Shown here: in pieces, positions 45,084 through 55,241 of the stretch
Layout of the letters: each line of letters opens with the position of its first letter
How positions within the stretch are numbered: position 1 is the stretch's first letter
Origin: Bacteroides sp. OM05-12
GTDB taxonomy: Bacteria; Bacteroidota; Bacteroidia; Bacteroidales; Bacteroidaceae
Length of the DNA: 64,000 nucleotides
Reading direction: 5' to 3'
Assembly (NCBI RefSeq): GCF_003438995.1
Contig: NZ_QSUN01000010.1
Coordinates: 1-64,000 of the forward strand
Position numbers and translations under genes: made by a program
The notes under the pieces: model-generated
Seen by the model: the letters and a program-made list of their open reading frames with translations, nothing else
The model's database searches: none
What the model was told of the DNA's origin: nothing

Positions 45084-48000
45084 TTAATTTTCTTTCGCAA
45101 AACGGTTTTGCATAGCAAAATCTTTAGGAGTTATTCCAAATTGTTTCTGGAATATCTTACTAAAATATGCAGCAGACTGAATACCTATCATTTCACTGAT
45201 TTCTCCTATGCTGTGTTCTCCTTCCTGAATTAATTCAGCCGCCCGTTTTAGCTTTATTGTTCTAATAAAATCAATGGAGCTCATTCCTGATAAAGCCTTT
45301 ATCTTGCGGTGAAGATTAGAACGGCTCATACAAATAAGATCAGACATCTTTTCTACATTAAATTCCGGATCAGCCAAATTTGCCTCAATCAATTCTATAC
45401 AATGGTTCAAAAATTGCTTATCTGCCTTACTCATCTCCAAGTTATTTATAGGAAAAAACGGCCTCCGAGCAAATGCTTCACGTTCTTTCTCCCGATTTCT
45501 TAATAATGTACTTATCTGAGTAAGCAAATAACGAAAAGAAAATGGCTTATCCAAATAAGCGTCCGCACCTTGTTCCAATCCCTTTATCTTACTTTCAAGA
45601 TCATTTTTCGCTGTCAATAAAATAACCGGAATATGACTATAATCAAGAACCGATTTTACATGACGGCATAATTCCAATCCATCCATTACCGGCATCATCA
45701 CATCACTAATAATCAAATCTATTCTTTTATTTTCCAGAACCAAAAGTCCTTCTTCGCCATTGATAGCCATTTCCACTGCATAATAAGGCAATAAACGTTC
45801 AGCTATAAAATTACGCATATCATCATTATCTTCCACAACCAAAAGAGTATATGAAGATTTTGCAAGAAGAATATTCTCATCATCTTTTTTATCTCCAACA
45901 GATTCTGGTTCTAATTTAATCACGCATTCTTGATTCAGCGGCAATGTAAGCACAAAAGAATTCAGTCCATTCACTTCCTCAAAATGAATTTCTCCATTAT
46001 GTAACTCTGCTAACGATTTCACCAAAGGTAACCCTATGCCCGAACTATTTTCTTTATTACAATCAATACGGAAAAACGGTTCAAATATTTTATGACGCAA
46101 ATGAACAGGAACTAGTTTCCCATCATTACTGATACGTAAGGTGAAAGTCGTGGCTTCGACCTGCAAATCTACCAATATTACAGATTCGGAATATTTCAAC
46201 GCATTATTGAAAAGGTTACTAATTATCTTTATCAATCCATCCTTATCCACAGCTGCTACTACCGTAACATTAGGAAATGACAACTTAATATCTTTATGCT
46301 GTTGTGTAATCAGTGGTTCAAAACGTTCCTTTGTATCCAGCAACAACTTATTAACATCAATCATTGTGAAAATCATCAAAAACTTATTTGAATTCACTTT
46401 ACGGAAATCCAATAATTGGTTTATTAACGTCAGTAATCGATTCGTGTTTTGTTTCATTACCTGCAAATTTCTACGGATACCAGAGTCTCTTACATCCATT
46501 TCACACAAAGCTTCTAACGGACCATTTATGAGGGTTAAAGGTGTACGTATCTCATGCGTTATCTGTGTAAAGAAGTCTACTTTGGCCCGATACAATTCTT
46601 TTTCTTTTGCTATTTCAAAAAGATTTTGTTTTTCTTTTGCTTTATGCTCTTGTTTACGCTTATAGTTGCGAAACCAACTATAAAAAACGCCAATAAGCAC
46701 TACTATATACAATAAATATGCCCACCACGTTTTCCACCAAGGAGGCAAAATATCAATACTAATTGTCTGTTCATTTTCATTCCAAACACCATCATTATTA
46801 CTTGCTTTTACGCAAAACACGTAATGTCCGGGAGGTAGTTTAGCATAAGATGCCGTATGTGTCTCATCAGTATATATCCACTCTTTATCAATTCCTTCCA
46901 TCTTATAAGCATAACGATTAGCTTTAGGGGATGTGAAACTTAAGGCTACAAAATCAAAACTAATATTTGAACGATTGTAAGGTAAAACAATATTCTCCGT
47001 CATCGTTATACTCTTCTTCAAAGGAGAATCCGGTTCACCCACTTTCATTTCTCTATTAAAAATAGAAAGATTGGTGATAAAAACAGGTGGAACAAATGTG
47101 TTTCTTTTTATCTGGTACGGATTAAATGATATTAAGCCATTTATAGTCCCAAACCAAAAAGTTCCGTCATTACCTTTAACTGCCGATTTATATGAAAACT
47201 GATTATCGGGTAAACCATCTTGTTTTGTGAATACACGAATATCTCTATTTTCAGGATTTAAACGAATAAGCCCCTTGTTTGTACCAAACCAGATATAACC
47301 ATCATTATCTTCTAATGCACGATAAGAAACATTATCGGGCAAACCATCTTTTACTGAGAATGTGATAAAATAATCTTTATCAACTGCATAATAACAAATT
47401 CCACCTCTATCTGTAGAAAACCATAAATTACCTTTAGCATCTTTGGATATTCCTGTTATTTCTTTTGTACTAATGCTGGTACTGTCATTAGTATCCGGCA
47501 TATAATTCTTAATTTTATCCATCACAGGATCATAACAAAACACACCGTTACCCATCGTTGCTACCCAAATACGCCCTTTATCATCTTCTAAGATATCTTG
47601 CATAAAAGCATATCCAAATTGAGACATACGATGAAAAGTATCCCCATTATCCATAGAACGAAAAATACTCCAACCATCACCCAACCAGATGTTCCCATTA
47701 CTATCCCGATAGAAAGCAAACGGACTCCCTTCATCTAAATGAAGCTGACTTGAAGAATAAGTCCGTACTTTTCCATCTTTATCAAAAACATCTATTCCTC
47801 CCTGGAAATAACCAATCCCAATTTCATCTTTATCCGCATAAAGACTCAAGACATTTTTACGTTCCTGTTTTAAATTGGGTTGTGAAAAAAGGCCCGTAGC
47901 AGGATCAAACTTATTAACTCCGCCATCTTGTGTACCAACCCAAATATTTCCTTTACCATCAACCCCTAATTCACTGATTCGTCGACCGTTTATAGATCCT

Positions 48001-49064
48001 TGTTTTCCTGTAGGCAAATATTTATTAAAATTAATACTGTGATTAGGTAAATAATTTGCGCCACCAAAATTAGTGCCAATCCAAATTCCTCCTTCTTTAT
48101 CTTTATAAATCTTCTCTATTATATTATCTGATAATCCATCCAAAGCCAAGGTATTACCAGGGATATGTGTTTCTGTTTTATTTGATTCATTCAATATATA
48201 AACACCATTTTGTGTGCCAACCCAAATATCATTTCCAAAACGGGTAATACAGCGAATGATTTTATAATGAACATCTACTGCATCAAAAGGTCTTACTAAA
48301 TGTATTTGTTTATCAAACTTGATCAATTGCCCATCATACGAACCTACAATCAATTCATCGTTATAATCACAAAGTGTAAATACGAACTCATTTTGCAAAG
48401 AAATATTTCCTAAAGAATCCGAGCACTGAACAAACTTATCTTTAGCCGGATTATATAAAAATATACCAGAGCCGTTTGTTCCGACCCAAACCTGATTCTT
48501 CTTATCTACAGTTAAGCAATGAGGATAGTCTTTACTTTTATTATTTGTTATGCGACTGAAGTAATGATGCAATCCTTTATCCTGTTTATCATAACGAAAC
48601 AAGCCCAAATTAGGAGCCATAATCCATATATTACCATTTTTATCAGATATAATATCTTCTATCCATTGTTCAGCTATCAGCACACCATCGTCTGTTTGTA
48701 CATCAAAAAAAGAAAAATTTTCTTTAGACGGATTATAAATATAAATACCATCATCTGTCCCTACCCATAAACAACTATCCGAATCTTCATAGAGAGCAGA
48801 AATAACTTGATTCCCTCTCTTTTGTTTCTTATCATAACAATCAAAAAGACGCATGGATATGCCATCGTAGCGATTCAGCCCATTTTGTGTGCCAAACCAT
48901 AAAAAGCCACGGCTATCCTGTAAAATAGACTTTACATGACATTGCGATAGACCATTCTCACTATTAACATAAGTGAAATAGTAATCGGAAGCTTCTGAAG
49001 CAAAGCTGGAGACATACAAAATTATTAAGATAGCTAACAAAGCCAATCTATTTTTATCTTTCAT
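45084..49064 (-). CDS. Hybrid two-component system regulator (HTCS)
   Basis: A 1326-residue single-protein sensor-regulator. A signal peptide, then two sets of Reg_prop beta-propeller repeats (about 30-690), a Y_Y_Y domain (about 690-775), one membrane span (about 780-800), a HisKA domain with the phospho-accepting His837 (THEIRTPLTLING), an ATPase domain (FNNALKYS, SSGIGLPLVK), a receiver with the Asp1121 phosphorylation site (ISDVMMPVMDG) and a C-terminal AraC-type helix-turn-helix (MSRSNLHRKIKAL). In Bacteroides such proteins sense breakdown sugars in the periplasm and activate nearby carbohydrate genes. It is divergent from the TonB receptor and alpha-galactosidase and so probably controls them. 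Confidence 0.95.
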   Translation of the reverse strand: MKDKNRLALLAILIILYVSSFASEASDYYFTYVNSENGLSQCHVKSILQDSRGFLWFGTQNGLNRYDGISMRLFDCYDKKQKRGNQVISALYEDSDSCLWVGTDDGIYIYNPSKENFSFFDVQTDDGVLIAEQWIEDIISDKNGNIWIMAPNLGLFRYDKQDKGLHHYFSRITNNKSKDYPHCLTVDKKNQVWVGTNGSGIFLYNPAKDKFVQCSDSLGNISLQNEFVFTLCDYNDELIVGSYDGQLIKFDKQIHLVRPFDAVDVHYKIIRCITRFGNDIWVGTQNGVYILNESNKTETHIPGNTLALDGLSDNIIEKIYKDKEGGIWIGTNFGGANYLPNHSINFNKYLPTGKQGSINGRRISELGVDGKGNIWVGTQDGGVNKFDPATGLFSQPNLKQERKNVLSLYADKDEIGIGYFQGGIDVFDKDGKVRTYSSSQLHLDEGSPFAFYRDSNGNIWLGDGWSIFRSMDNGDTFHRMSQFGYAFMQDILEDDKGRIWVATMGNGVFCYDPVMDKIKNYMPDTNDSTSISTKEITGISKDAKGNLWFSTDRGGICYYAVDKDYFITFSVKDGLPDNVSYRALEDNDGYIWFGTNKGLIRLNPENRDIRVFTKQDGLPDNQFSYKSAVKGNDGTFWFGTINGLISFNPYQIKRNTFVPPVFITNLSIFNREMKVGEPDSPLKKSITMTENIVLPYNRSNISFDFVALSFTSPKANRYAYKMEGIDKEWIYTDETHTASYAKLPPGHYVFCVKASNNDGVWNENEQTISIDILPPWWKTWWAYLLYIVVLIGVFYSWFRNYKRKQEHKAKEKQNLFEIAKEKELYRAKVDFFTQITHEIRTPLTLINGPLEALCEMDVRDSGIRRNLQVMKQNTNRLLTLINQLLDFRKVNSNKFLMIFTMIDVNKLLLDTKERFEPLITQQHKDIKLSFPNVTVVAAVDKDGLIKIISNLFNNALKYSESVILVDLQVEATTFTLRISNDGKLVPVHLRHKIFEPFFRIDCNKENSSGIGLPLVKSLAELHNGEIHFEEVNGLNSFVLTLPLNQECVIKLEPESVGDKKDDENILLAKSSYTLLVVEDNDDMRNFIAERLLPYYAVEMAINGEEGLLVLENKRIDLIISDVMMPVMDGLELCRHVKSVLDYSHIPVILLTAKNDLESKIKGLEQGADAYLDKPFSFRYLLTQISTLLRNREKEREAFARRPFFPINNLEMSKADKQFLNHCIELIEANLADPEFNVEKMSDLICMSRSNLHRKIKALSGMSSIDFIRTIKLKRAAELIQEGEHSIGEISEMIGIQSAAYFSKIFQKQFGITPKDFAMQNRFAKEN

Positions 49065-49286
49065 ATCATGCAGATAATCTTAATTTAGTGCTTAAAGATA
49101 AATCTTTTAAAATAAAAGAACAAACGAATGTTGCATGAAATAACACAAATGTTTCATCACACTTAAAAATCAACATATCAACTAATTCTTGCAAAATCTG
49201 TATCCCAATTCATAACTAGCTCTTCCCTACATTTGCACCATTGACAGATTAGAAAACCTTTGAATATTAACCAATAGTTTCATAAT
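49065..49286. promoter_or_regulatory. Divergent control region of the alpha-galactoside locus
   Basis: 222 bp between the HTCS gene and the TonB receptor gene. TACATTTG at 49228-49235 is a consensus -7 box facing the receptor; no good -33 element was found, as often seen at activator-dependent promoters. The HTCS AraC domain probably binds here. Confidence 0.55.
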
Positions 49287-51569
49287 ATGAGAAAACATTA
49301 TTTTTTTAAAGCACCGAAATTAATGATTGTTGTTACAACCACTTTCGTAAGTCTTACAGTAACTGCACAAGAAAAAAAAGATTCTATAAGTACAAAAGAA
49401 GAAAGCGGACGAAACGTCATGCTCAATGCTTCAGATGCCAATAAACCTCGAGAGATTCAAATAGGACTACCCAGTGAAGACGTGAATGTATATGAGAATG
49501 GGTTACCTGCTGTTTATTCTTCAACAATTCACCAAGTATCTGCACATTGGAGAAGTGATTCTAGTCTTGAGCGTATAGGTCTACTCACTCCTTCCGAGTC
49601 AGCTATCACTACCGGAAACATCGCTTATGCAGTAAACTCTTTCACACAATTGGGCAGTGAAAGATTTAAAGGTGTATTAAATTACAAAGCCAATCATTTC
49701 GGTTTACAGCAATTCGACATGAATCTTTCCGGTGGAATAGGAAAAGGATGGCTTTATAGCGGAAGTATTTATCAAAACTTTGATCCCGGATCATTCAAAA
49801 TTAAATTTACGGACTTCAATGACCGTACACAAATATATAAAGCCGGCATTACCAAAAAAATTGCAGACAAAGGTAAAATCAGTCTTCTTTATAAATATTC
49901 TTATGACCGCCGCATGGCATCTGTCACAACTGCAGCTCCTTTCATCTATGTAGGTGACGGTAGCGTGAAAGAGCTTCCCGACTTTAAACTAGGTACTAGT
50001 TCCTATGCACCAGAGGACGGACGTATGACTTATATGGATGTAATGGATGGAAAAATTAAGGAAGGCAGTATCAATGAGTTTGATCTGAACAAAGCAAATG
50101 AAGTTTCTTTTCTTAGCGATTATAGATTCAACAACAATATGCTTTTCAGCTTTAATATGAAATATATGGATGCGACAGCCAATTACACAGATTTTGGTGG
50201 AAGCACTATCTCACATATTGAGAATGGCATAAACCTGGATGACACATCCGACAAAAACTTATATTATAAAGACGCTGAACTTTATTCCGGTTTAAAGGAA
50301 GGTAGACGTACATGGTTTCATACCGGAAAAGTAAAGAATTTCCTTATCACATCCGAATTAAGTAAAGATAATGGCTTGCATAATTGGAAAGTCGGATTAA
50401 ATGAATGGTACTATCGTATTAATTATCACTCAAGTTCTACACAGTGGAATGGAACCGTAACCGAATATCCTACTATTCTCTCTTTTAAAGATGAAAACGG
50501 TAATATGAATAAGTTCTATGGTTTTAATGAATTAAGCCCGGAATATACGAAAGGATATGAAAACAAACTTGCACTTTATTTTACAGATAATTGGCGTCCA
50601 CTCCATAATCTGAATATCTACTATGGAGGAAGATTAGAATATTATCGCATGGATGCGGAACAGCTCCCTTATGACCGGTTTGCAAACTTTCATATTAATG
50701 CAGTCAATACCGCCGGACAAACAATCAGTTCACAGAAAGTAACCAAAGACAAATTGAACTATGCCGCTACGGCACAAATCACTTATAACATCAACGGAAA
50801 TTTTGGTATTACTGCCGATGGAACTGTGGCAACACGTTACCCTCGCATTAATGAATATGCAGGAAAAGGTCCTTCCGAAGAAGAATACAGACAGGTTGTA
50901 ATTCCATTGGTACGTGGAGGATTATTCTATAAAAACAACTGGATTAACGCCACTTCAATGGTTACTTACATTTCAAAATCCAATAATATCGACCAACAAA
51001 ACATTACGCAACCTGGAACAACAGAGTCACAGACAAAGCTTCTAATATACAGTATCCAAACAATCGGATGGACAACATCTGCAAAAATAGATCCTTTTAA
51101 AGGTTTCCATTTACACGCATTGTTCACCTATCAAAAGCCTAAATACAACAATTATAAAGTAGACGTTACGTTCAAAGACGGACAAACTTTCAACTTAGAT
51201 GCAAGCGGTAATATTGTGAAAGAAATACCACAAATACTTGTTGAATTAGACCCAAGTTATAATATAACTGAAAATTTGCGTATATGGTTAAGTTTTCGTT
51301 ATTTCGGCAAAACTTATGCAAACCTGACTGACGCTTTGTATTTCAATGGTCATTGGGAAACATTCGCTGGCATAAACTGGAATGTAAACAAACATCTTAG
51401 TTTAAATGCAAGTGTTGTAAACTTTTTAAATCAAAAAGGAGCGTCTGGCACAATCAACGGTTCTGAACTGACTAGTAAAAAGGATGCCGCAAAGTTCAAC
51501 AACCACCTAATGAGCGGCAATTATCTACGCCCATTCACCTTAGAACTGGGAGCATCAATTAAATTTTAG
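49287..51569 (+). CDS. TonB-dependent receptor-like outer membrane protein
   Basis: A 760-residue outer-membrane protein: signal peptide (about 1-28), a plug-like region (about 55-160, VNVYENGLPAVYSSTIHQV, RIGLLTPSESAI) and a beta-barrel with many aromatic strand ends, finishing in RPFTLELGASIKF (terminal Phe). It is shorter than SusC (about 1000 residues), lacks the N-terminal carboxypeptidase-like domain and has no SusD partner. It lies next to the GH36 gene (24-base gap) and an HTCS, so I infer uptake of galactosyl oligosaccharides. Confidence 0.85.
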   Translation: MRKHYFFKAPKLMIVVTTTFVSLTVTAQEKKDSISTKEESGRNVMLNASDANKPREIQIGLPSEDVNVYENGLPAVYSSTIHQVSAHWRSDSSLERIGLLTPSESAITTGNIAYAVNSFTQLGSERFKGVLNYKANHFGLQQFDMNLSGGIGKGWLYSGSIYQNFDPGSFKIKFTDFNDRTQIYKAGITKKIADKGKISLLYKYSYDRRMASVTTAAPFIYVGDGSVKELPDFKLGTSSYAPEDGRMTYMDVMDGKIKEGSINEFDLNKANEVSFLSDYRFNNNMLFSFNMKYMDATANYTDFGGSTISHIENGINLDDTSDKNLYYKDAELYSGLKEGRRTWFHTGKVKNFLITSELSKDNGLHNWKVGLNEWYYRINYHSSSTQWNGTVTEYPTILSFKDENGNMNKFYGFNELSPEYTKGYENKLALYFTDNWRPLHNLNIYYGGRLEYYRMDAEQLPYDRFANFHINAVNTAGQTISSQKVTKDKLNYAATAQITYNINGNFGITADGTVATRYPRINEYAGKGPSEEEYRQVVIPLVRGGLFYKNNWINATSMVTYISKSNNIDQQNITQPGTTESQTKLLIYSIQTIGWTTSAKIDPFKGFHLHALFTYQKPKYNNYKVDVTFKDGQTFNLDASGNIVKEIPQILVELDPSYNITENLRIWLSFRYFGKTYANLTDALYFNGHWETFAGINWNVNKHLSLNASVVNFLNQKGASGTINGSELTSKKDAAKFNNHLMSGNYLRPFTLELGASIKF

Positions 51570-51593
51570 AAAACCATTTAAATAATAAAAGCC

Positions 51594-53783
51594 ATGAAAA
51601 AGTTAACTGTATTATTATTAATTATGCTATGCGCCATGCAAGTAAAAGCCACAGAGCAGAAATTCATCCGTATATCAACAGACGCCACCGACCTAATTTT
51701 ACAGGTTGCACCTAACGGACGACTCTATCAATCTTACTATGGAAGCAAACTAATGAATGAAGTTGATATAAAGAATCTTCCATACTATGTACATGCAGGA
51801 AGTGATGGTAGTGTTACTCCTCGTGGATGGGAAGTTTATGCCGGCAGTGGAGCTGAAGATTATTTTGAACCAGCTATTGCCATCACACACAACGATGGTA
51901 ATCCGAGTACTATCCTACGATATGTTTCTTCCGAACGAAAAGAAATTACCGGAGGCACGGAAACAATCATTCTTCTTCGCGATGATAAATATCCCGTAGA
52001 CGTTACACTTCACTATGCCACATATCCAAAAGAAAATATAATTAAAACATGGAGTGAAATCAAACATCAGGAAAAAAAGCCAGTAACATTATGGCGTTAC
52101 GCTTCTACGATATTATATTTCAATAATGCAAATTATTTCCTTACGGAATTCAGTAGTGATTGGGCACGTGAAGCACAAATGAGTACTCAACAACTTCAAT
52201 TCGGAAAGAAGATACTCGATACAAAATTAGGTAGCCGTGCTGCTATGCACGTTCAACCGTTTTTCCAACTTGGACTGGAACAACCGGCACAAGAACAACA
52301 GGGAAATGTACTGGTAGGAACGATTGGATGGACCGGTAACTTCCGTTTTACCTTTGAAATAGACAATGTAGGAAATCTACGGGTTATCCCGGCCATTAAT
52401 CCTTATGCTTCCACTTATGAATTAAAACCGAATGAAGTATTCACAACTCCGGAGTTCATATTCACTTTAAGCAATCAAGGCACAGGCAAAGCCAGTCGTA
52501 ACTTGCACACGTGGGCACGCAAGTATCAAATAAATAACGGACAAGGTGATCGCCTGACTTTACTTAATAACTGGGAAAACACTTATTTCGATTTTAATCA
52601 GGAATTACTAGGTAATCTAATGAAAGAAGCCAAGCATCTCGGTGTGGATATGTTTTTATTGGACGATGGATGGTTCGGGAATAAACACCCACGCAATGAC
52701 GATCATGCCGGACTAGGCGACTGGGAGGCAATGCGTTCCAAACTACCCGGCGGTATACCTGCCCTAATTCAATTGTCAAAAGAAGCCGGAGTCAAATTCG
52801 GAATCTGGATTGAGCCGGAAATGGTAAATCCTAAAAGTGATTTATTTGAAGCCCATCCGGAATGGGCAATCCGGTTACCTAATCGTGAAACCTATTATTA
52901 CCGTAATCAATTGGTTTTAGACATGAGTAATCCTAAAGTACAAGATTATGTATTCAACGTTGTAGATAAAATAATGACAGAGAACCCCGAAATGGCTTAT
53001 TTTAAATGGGATTGCAACAGCCCTATTACCAACATCTATTCTCCATACTTAGAAAATAAACAAGGGCAGTTATATATAGACCATGTCCGTGGTGTTTACA
53101 ACGTATTTAATCGTGTAAAGGCAAAATATCCTAATCTGCCGATTATGCTTTGTTCCGGTGGTGGTGCCCGTTGCGATTATGAAGCACTGAAATACTTCAC
53201 AGAGTTCTGGTGCAGTGACAATACCGATCCTATAGAACGTATCTATATTCAATGGGGATTTTCACAAATATTCCCTTCAAAAGCAATGTGTGCCCACGTT
53301 ACAAGCTGGAACAAAAATACCAGTGTTAAGTTTCGTACAGATATAGCCAGCATGTGCAAACTCGGATTCGATTTAGGATTAAAGGATCTAAATGCAGATG
53401 AACTTACTTATTGCCAAGATGCAGTGGCTAACTGGAAACGTCTGAAGAAAGTAATTCTTGACGGAGAACAATATCGTCTCGTTTCTCCTTATGATTGCAA
53501 TCACATGAGTATCATGTATGTAGCACCGGACAAAAACAAATCTGTTCTATTCGCTTATGATATACATCCCCGCTTTCAAGAAAAGCTTCTACCGATAAAA
53601 CTGCAAGGACTGAATCCTGAACAGATGTATAAAGTGGAAGAAATAAATTTAATGCCGGGAGTAGCGTCCACACTAGATGTCAACGGAAAAATATTTTCCG
53701 GTGATTATTTAATGAAAGTCGGGCTCAATGCATTCACAACAACTAATGCAAATAGCCGGGTCATTGAAATAACAGCACAATAA
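51594..53783 (+). CDS. GH36 alpha-galactosidase, exported
   Basis: A 729-residue family GH36 enzyme that releases terminal alpha-galactose from melibiose, raffinose or galactomannan. Signal peptide about 1-19 (LTVLLLIMLCAMQVKA). Catalytic residues: nucleophile Asp473 in YFKWDCN and acid/base Asp542 in CSDNTDP; supporting motifs are LLDDGWFGNKHPRNDD and IWIEPEMVNPKSD. It is probably periplasmic or surface located. It shares a transcript with the TonB receptor and is expected to be controlled by the neighbouring HTCS. Confidence 0.95.
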   Translation: MKKLTVLLLIMLCAMQVKATEQKFIRISTDATDLILQVAPNGRLYQSYYGSKLMNEVDIKNLPYYVHAGSDGSVTPRGWEVYAGSGAEDYFEPAIAITHNDGNPSTILRYVSSERKEITGGTETIILLRDDKYPVDVTLHYATYPKENIIKTWSEIKHQEKKPVTLWRYASTILYFNNANYFLTEFSSDWAREAQMSTQQLQFGKKILDTKLGSRAAMHVQPFFQLGLEQPAQEQQGNVLVGTIGWTGNFRFTFEIDNVGNLRVIPAINPYASTYELKPNEVFTTPEFIFTLSNQGTGKASRNLHTWARKYQINNGQGDRLTLLNNWENTYFDFNQELLGNLMKEAKHLGVDMFLLDDGWFGNKHPRNDDHAGLGDWEAMRSKLPGGIPALIQLSKEAGVKFGIWIEPEMVNPKSDLFEAHPEWAIRLPNRETYYYRNQLVLDMSNPKVQDYVFNVVDKIMTENPEMAYFKWDCNSPITNIYSPYLENKQGQLYIDHVRGVYNVFNRVKAKYPNLPIMLCSGGGARCDYEALKYFTEFWCSDNTDPIERIYIQWGFSQIFPSKAMCAHVTSWNKNTSVKFRTDIASMCKLGFDLGLKDLNADELTYCQDAVANWKRLKKVILDGEQYRLVSPYDCNHMSIMYVAPDKNKSVLFAYDIHPRFQEKLLPIKLQGLNPEQMYKVEEINLMPGVASTLDVNGKIFSGDYLMKVGLNAFTTTNANSRVIEITAQ

Positions 53784-53839
53784 AACACATAAGATCAGAT
53801 TTAAATTCACAAAGTTACCAATTGTTTTTAGGATGACTT

Positions 53840-53880
53840 AAAAGTTCCTCTCGTTCTTTTCGGAAGGAACTTTTGCTTTT
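53840..53880 (+). terminator. Terminator of the alpha-galactosidase operon
   Basis: AAAAGTTCCT (53840-53849) and AGGAACTTTT (53865-53874) form a 10-bp stem followed by a T-rich run (GCTTTTTAT). It lies 57 bases past the GH36 stop and leads into the next gene's promoter. Confidence 0.75.
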
Positions 53881-53903
53881 TATACGAATACATTTTATAT
53901 TTG
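53872..53903 (+). promoter_or_regulatory. Bacteroides-type promoter of the NUDIX gene
   Basis: TTTG at 53872-53875, a 20-bp spacer and TATATTTG at 53896-53903. The ATG is at 53927. The -33 box overlaps the right arm of the preceding terminator. Confidence 0.75.
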
Positions 53904-53926
53904 TAGTCAAAGAAAGAATATAAATT

Positions 53927-54454
53927 ATGCACCCATTAGAACAATTCAAATATTGCCCCAAGTGCGGTTCCTCACATTTCAATATTTATAATGAAAAGTC
54001 CAAGCATTGTGATGATTGTGGCTTTACTTACTATTTCAATCCGAGTGCAGCAACGGTAGCTTTTATTCTTAACAATAAGATGGAACTATTAGTCTGCCGC
54101 CGGGCAAAGAACCCTGCAAAAGGGACATTAGACCTGCCCGGTGGATTTATCGATATGTATGAAACAGGAGAAGAAGGAATAGCGCGAGAAGTAAAAGAGG
54201 AGACCGGAATAGAAGTAAATGAAAGTTTATACCTTTTTTCCATACCCAATTTATACGAATATTCCGGTTTTTTAGTTCATACATTAGATATGTTCTTCCT
54301 TTGTAAAGTAGAAAACGCGAATAAAATCAAAGCGCATGATGATGTAGCGGAGTGTTTCTTCATGCCTCTTGAGAAGTTAAAACCGGAAGATTTCGGGTTA
54401 CAGTCTATACGACAAGGGTTAGAAAAGTTCTTAAATATAGTGCCAAAACTTTGA
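53927..54454 (+). CDS. NUDIX hydrolase with N-terminal zinc ribbon
   Basis: A 175-residue hydrolase that cleaves a nucleoside diphosphate linked to another moiety. Near the N-terminus CPKCGSSHFN and CDDCG form a zinc ribbon, as in NudC/NADH pyrophosphatase-type enzymes. The NUDIX box fits: GFIDMYE, then REVKEETG, giving G-x5-E-x7-REVxEExG near residue 75-95. The substrate is not determined from sequence. It has its own promoter. A small membrane gene follows in 28 bases. Confidence 0.9.
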   Translation: MHPLEQFKYCPKCGSSHFNIYNEKSKHCDDCGFTYYFNPSAATVAFILNNKMELLVCRRAKNPAKGTLDLPGGFIDMYETGEEGIAREVKEETGIEVNESLYLFSIPNLYEYSGFLVHTLDMFFLCKVENANKIKAHDDVAECFFMPLEKLKPEDFGLQSIRQGLEKFLNIVPKL

Positions 54455-54482
54455 CACGAACAGATACATTAAAACGATTACT

Positions 54483-55025
54483 ATGAAAATAGTTACATTA
54501 TTTTTCAGTACGTTGATATTAGTGCTCATTCTACTTATCATTCTTATCCGGTGGTATTTCCGGATTTGTAATGGAGAAAAAAAGTTGGGAAAGCAAGAAC
54601 GTTTACTTAATGCTGCCAATCAAACAATAGCCGATCAACGACTTGAAATTATAGCTTTAAGAAAAGACATTATTTCACTACAACGCTCATTATACAATAC
54701 GGACCCGATCGTATATAAAATACGGACTTTCAACGACAGACCGGAACAAGCCGCTTTATCAGAACAGGAATGGCATGCTTACCTAAGTCTGCTAGAGGAC
54801 ATCTTTCATTTTATTTCCCGTCTTAAACATGACTACCCTTCACTTACGGACAATGATATTCGTATTTGCGCTTTATTAAAAGAAGGTGTACAAAACAGGC
54901 ACATAGCTTCTATCATGGCACTGACTCAGGAATCACTTAGCGCAACTATAGAGAATATCAAGCATGAAAAGATGAATTTGGAAGGACAGCAGAAAACATT
55001 GGAGGACATCATGAAAACATTTTAG
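54483..55025 (+). CDS. Membrane protein with C-terminal HTH-like domain, TPR-less
   Basis: A 180-residue protein: one membrane span (residues 5-25, TLFFSTLILVLILLIILIRW), a coiled coil (about 30-70), then a domain with LTDNDIRICALLKEGVQNRHI and IKHEKMNLEG. That domain is clearly related to the C-terminus of the 591-residue TPR regulator at 19948 (LTNDDIYICCLLKMGVNNQ). Here the periplasmic TPR part is absent. I infer a membrane-anchored transcription factor; its target is unknown. The preceding NUDIX gene may share its transcript. Confidence 0.65.
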   Translation: MKIVTLFFSTLILVLILLIILIRWYFRICNGEKKLGKQERLLNAANQTIADQRLEIIALRKDIISLQRSLYNTDPIVYKIRTFNDRPEQAALSEQEWHAYLSLLEDIFHFISRLKHDYPSLTDNDIRICALLKEGVQNRHIASIMALTQESLSATIENIKHEKMNLEGQQKTLEDIMKTF

Positions 55026-55086
55026 AGCTAAGCCATTGTTCTCTATAATTTTAGATATTTCGCTCTTCTCAATCGAATCGTTTCAC

Positions 55087-55130
55087 CATGGGCAACCTGT
55101 CGTTTACGCATGGGAAGCCTGTCGTTTGAC
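55087..55130. repeat. 22-bp tandem repeat, two units and a remnant
   Basis: Units 55087-55108 and 55109-55130 differ at five positions; both begin CATGGG and include CCTGTCGTTT. A third unit-like remnant (CTAGGG) begins at 55131. It lies in the gap between two convergent genes and I see no coding role. Confidence 0.6.
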
Positions 55131-55146
55131 CTAGGGTAAACGAAAG

Positions 55147-55184
55147 AATCAGCCGGACTGAACGATTCGACAGTCCGGCTGATT
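55147..55184. terminator. Possible bidirectional terminator hairpin
   Basis: A perfect 14-bp stem, AATCAGCCGGACTG (55147-55160) and CAGTCCGGCTGATT (55171-55184), with a 10-bp loop, between convergent genes. The GC-rich centre would be stable; no long T-run follows. Confidence 0.65.
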
Positions 55185-55241
55185 ATATTCAAATATCCTA
55201 GTAGAAGGATTCTCTTTCCTTAATTAAAAAAGAAGAATTGC

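Noticed and set aside
49287..51569. SusC-type transporter
   Set aside because: The protein is about 760 residues, has no carboxypeptidase-like N-terminal domain and no SusD gene follows; it is called a TonB-dependent receptor only.
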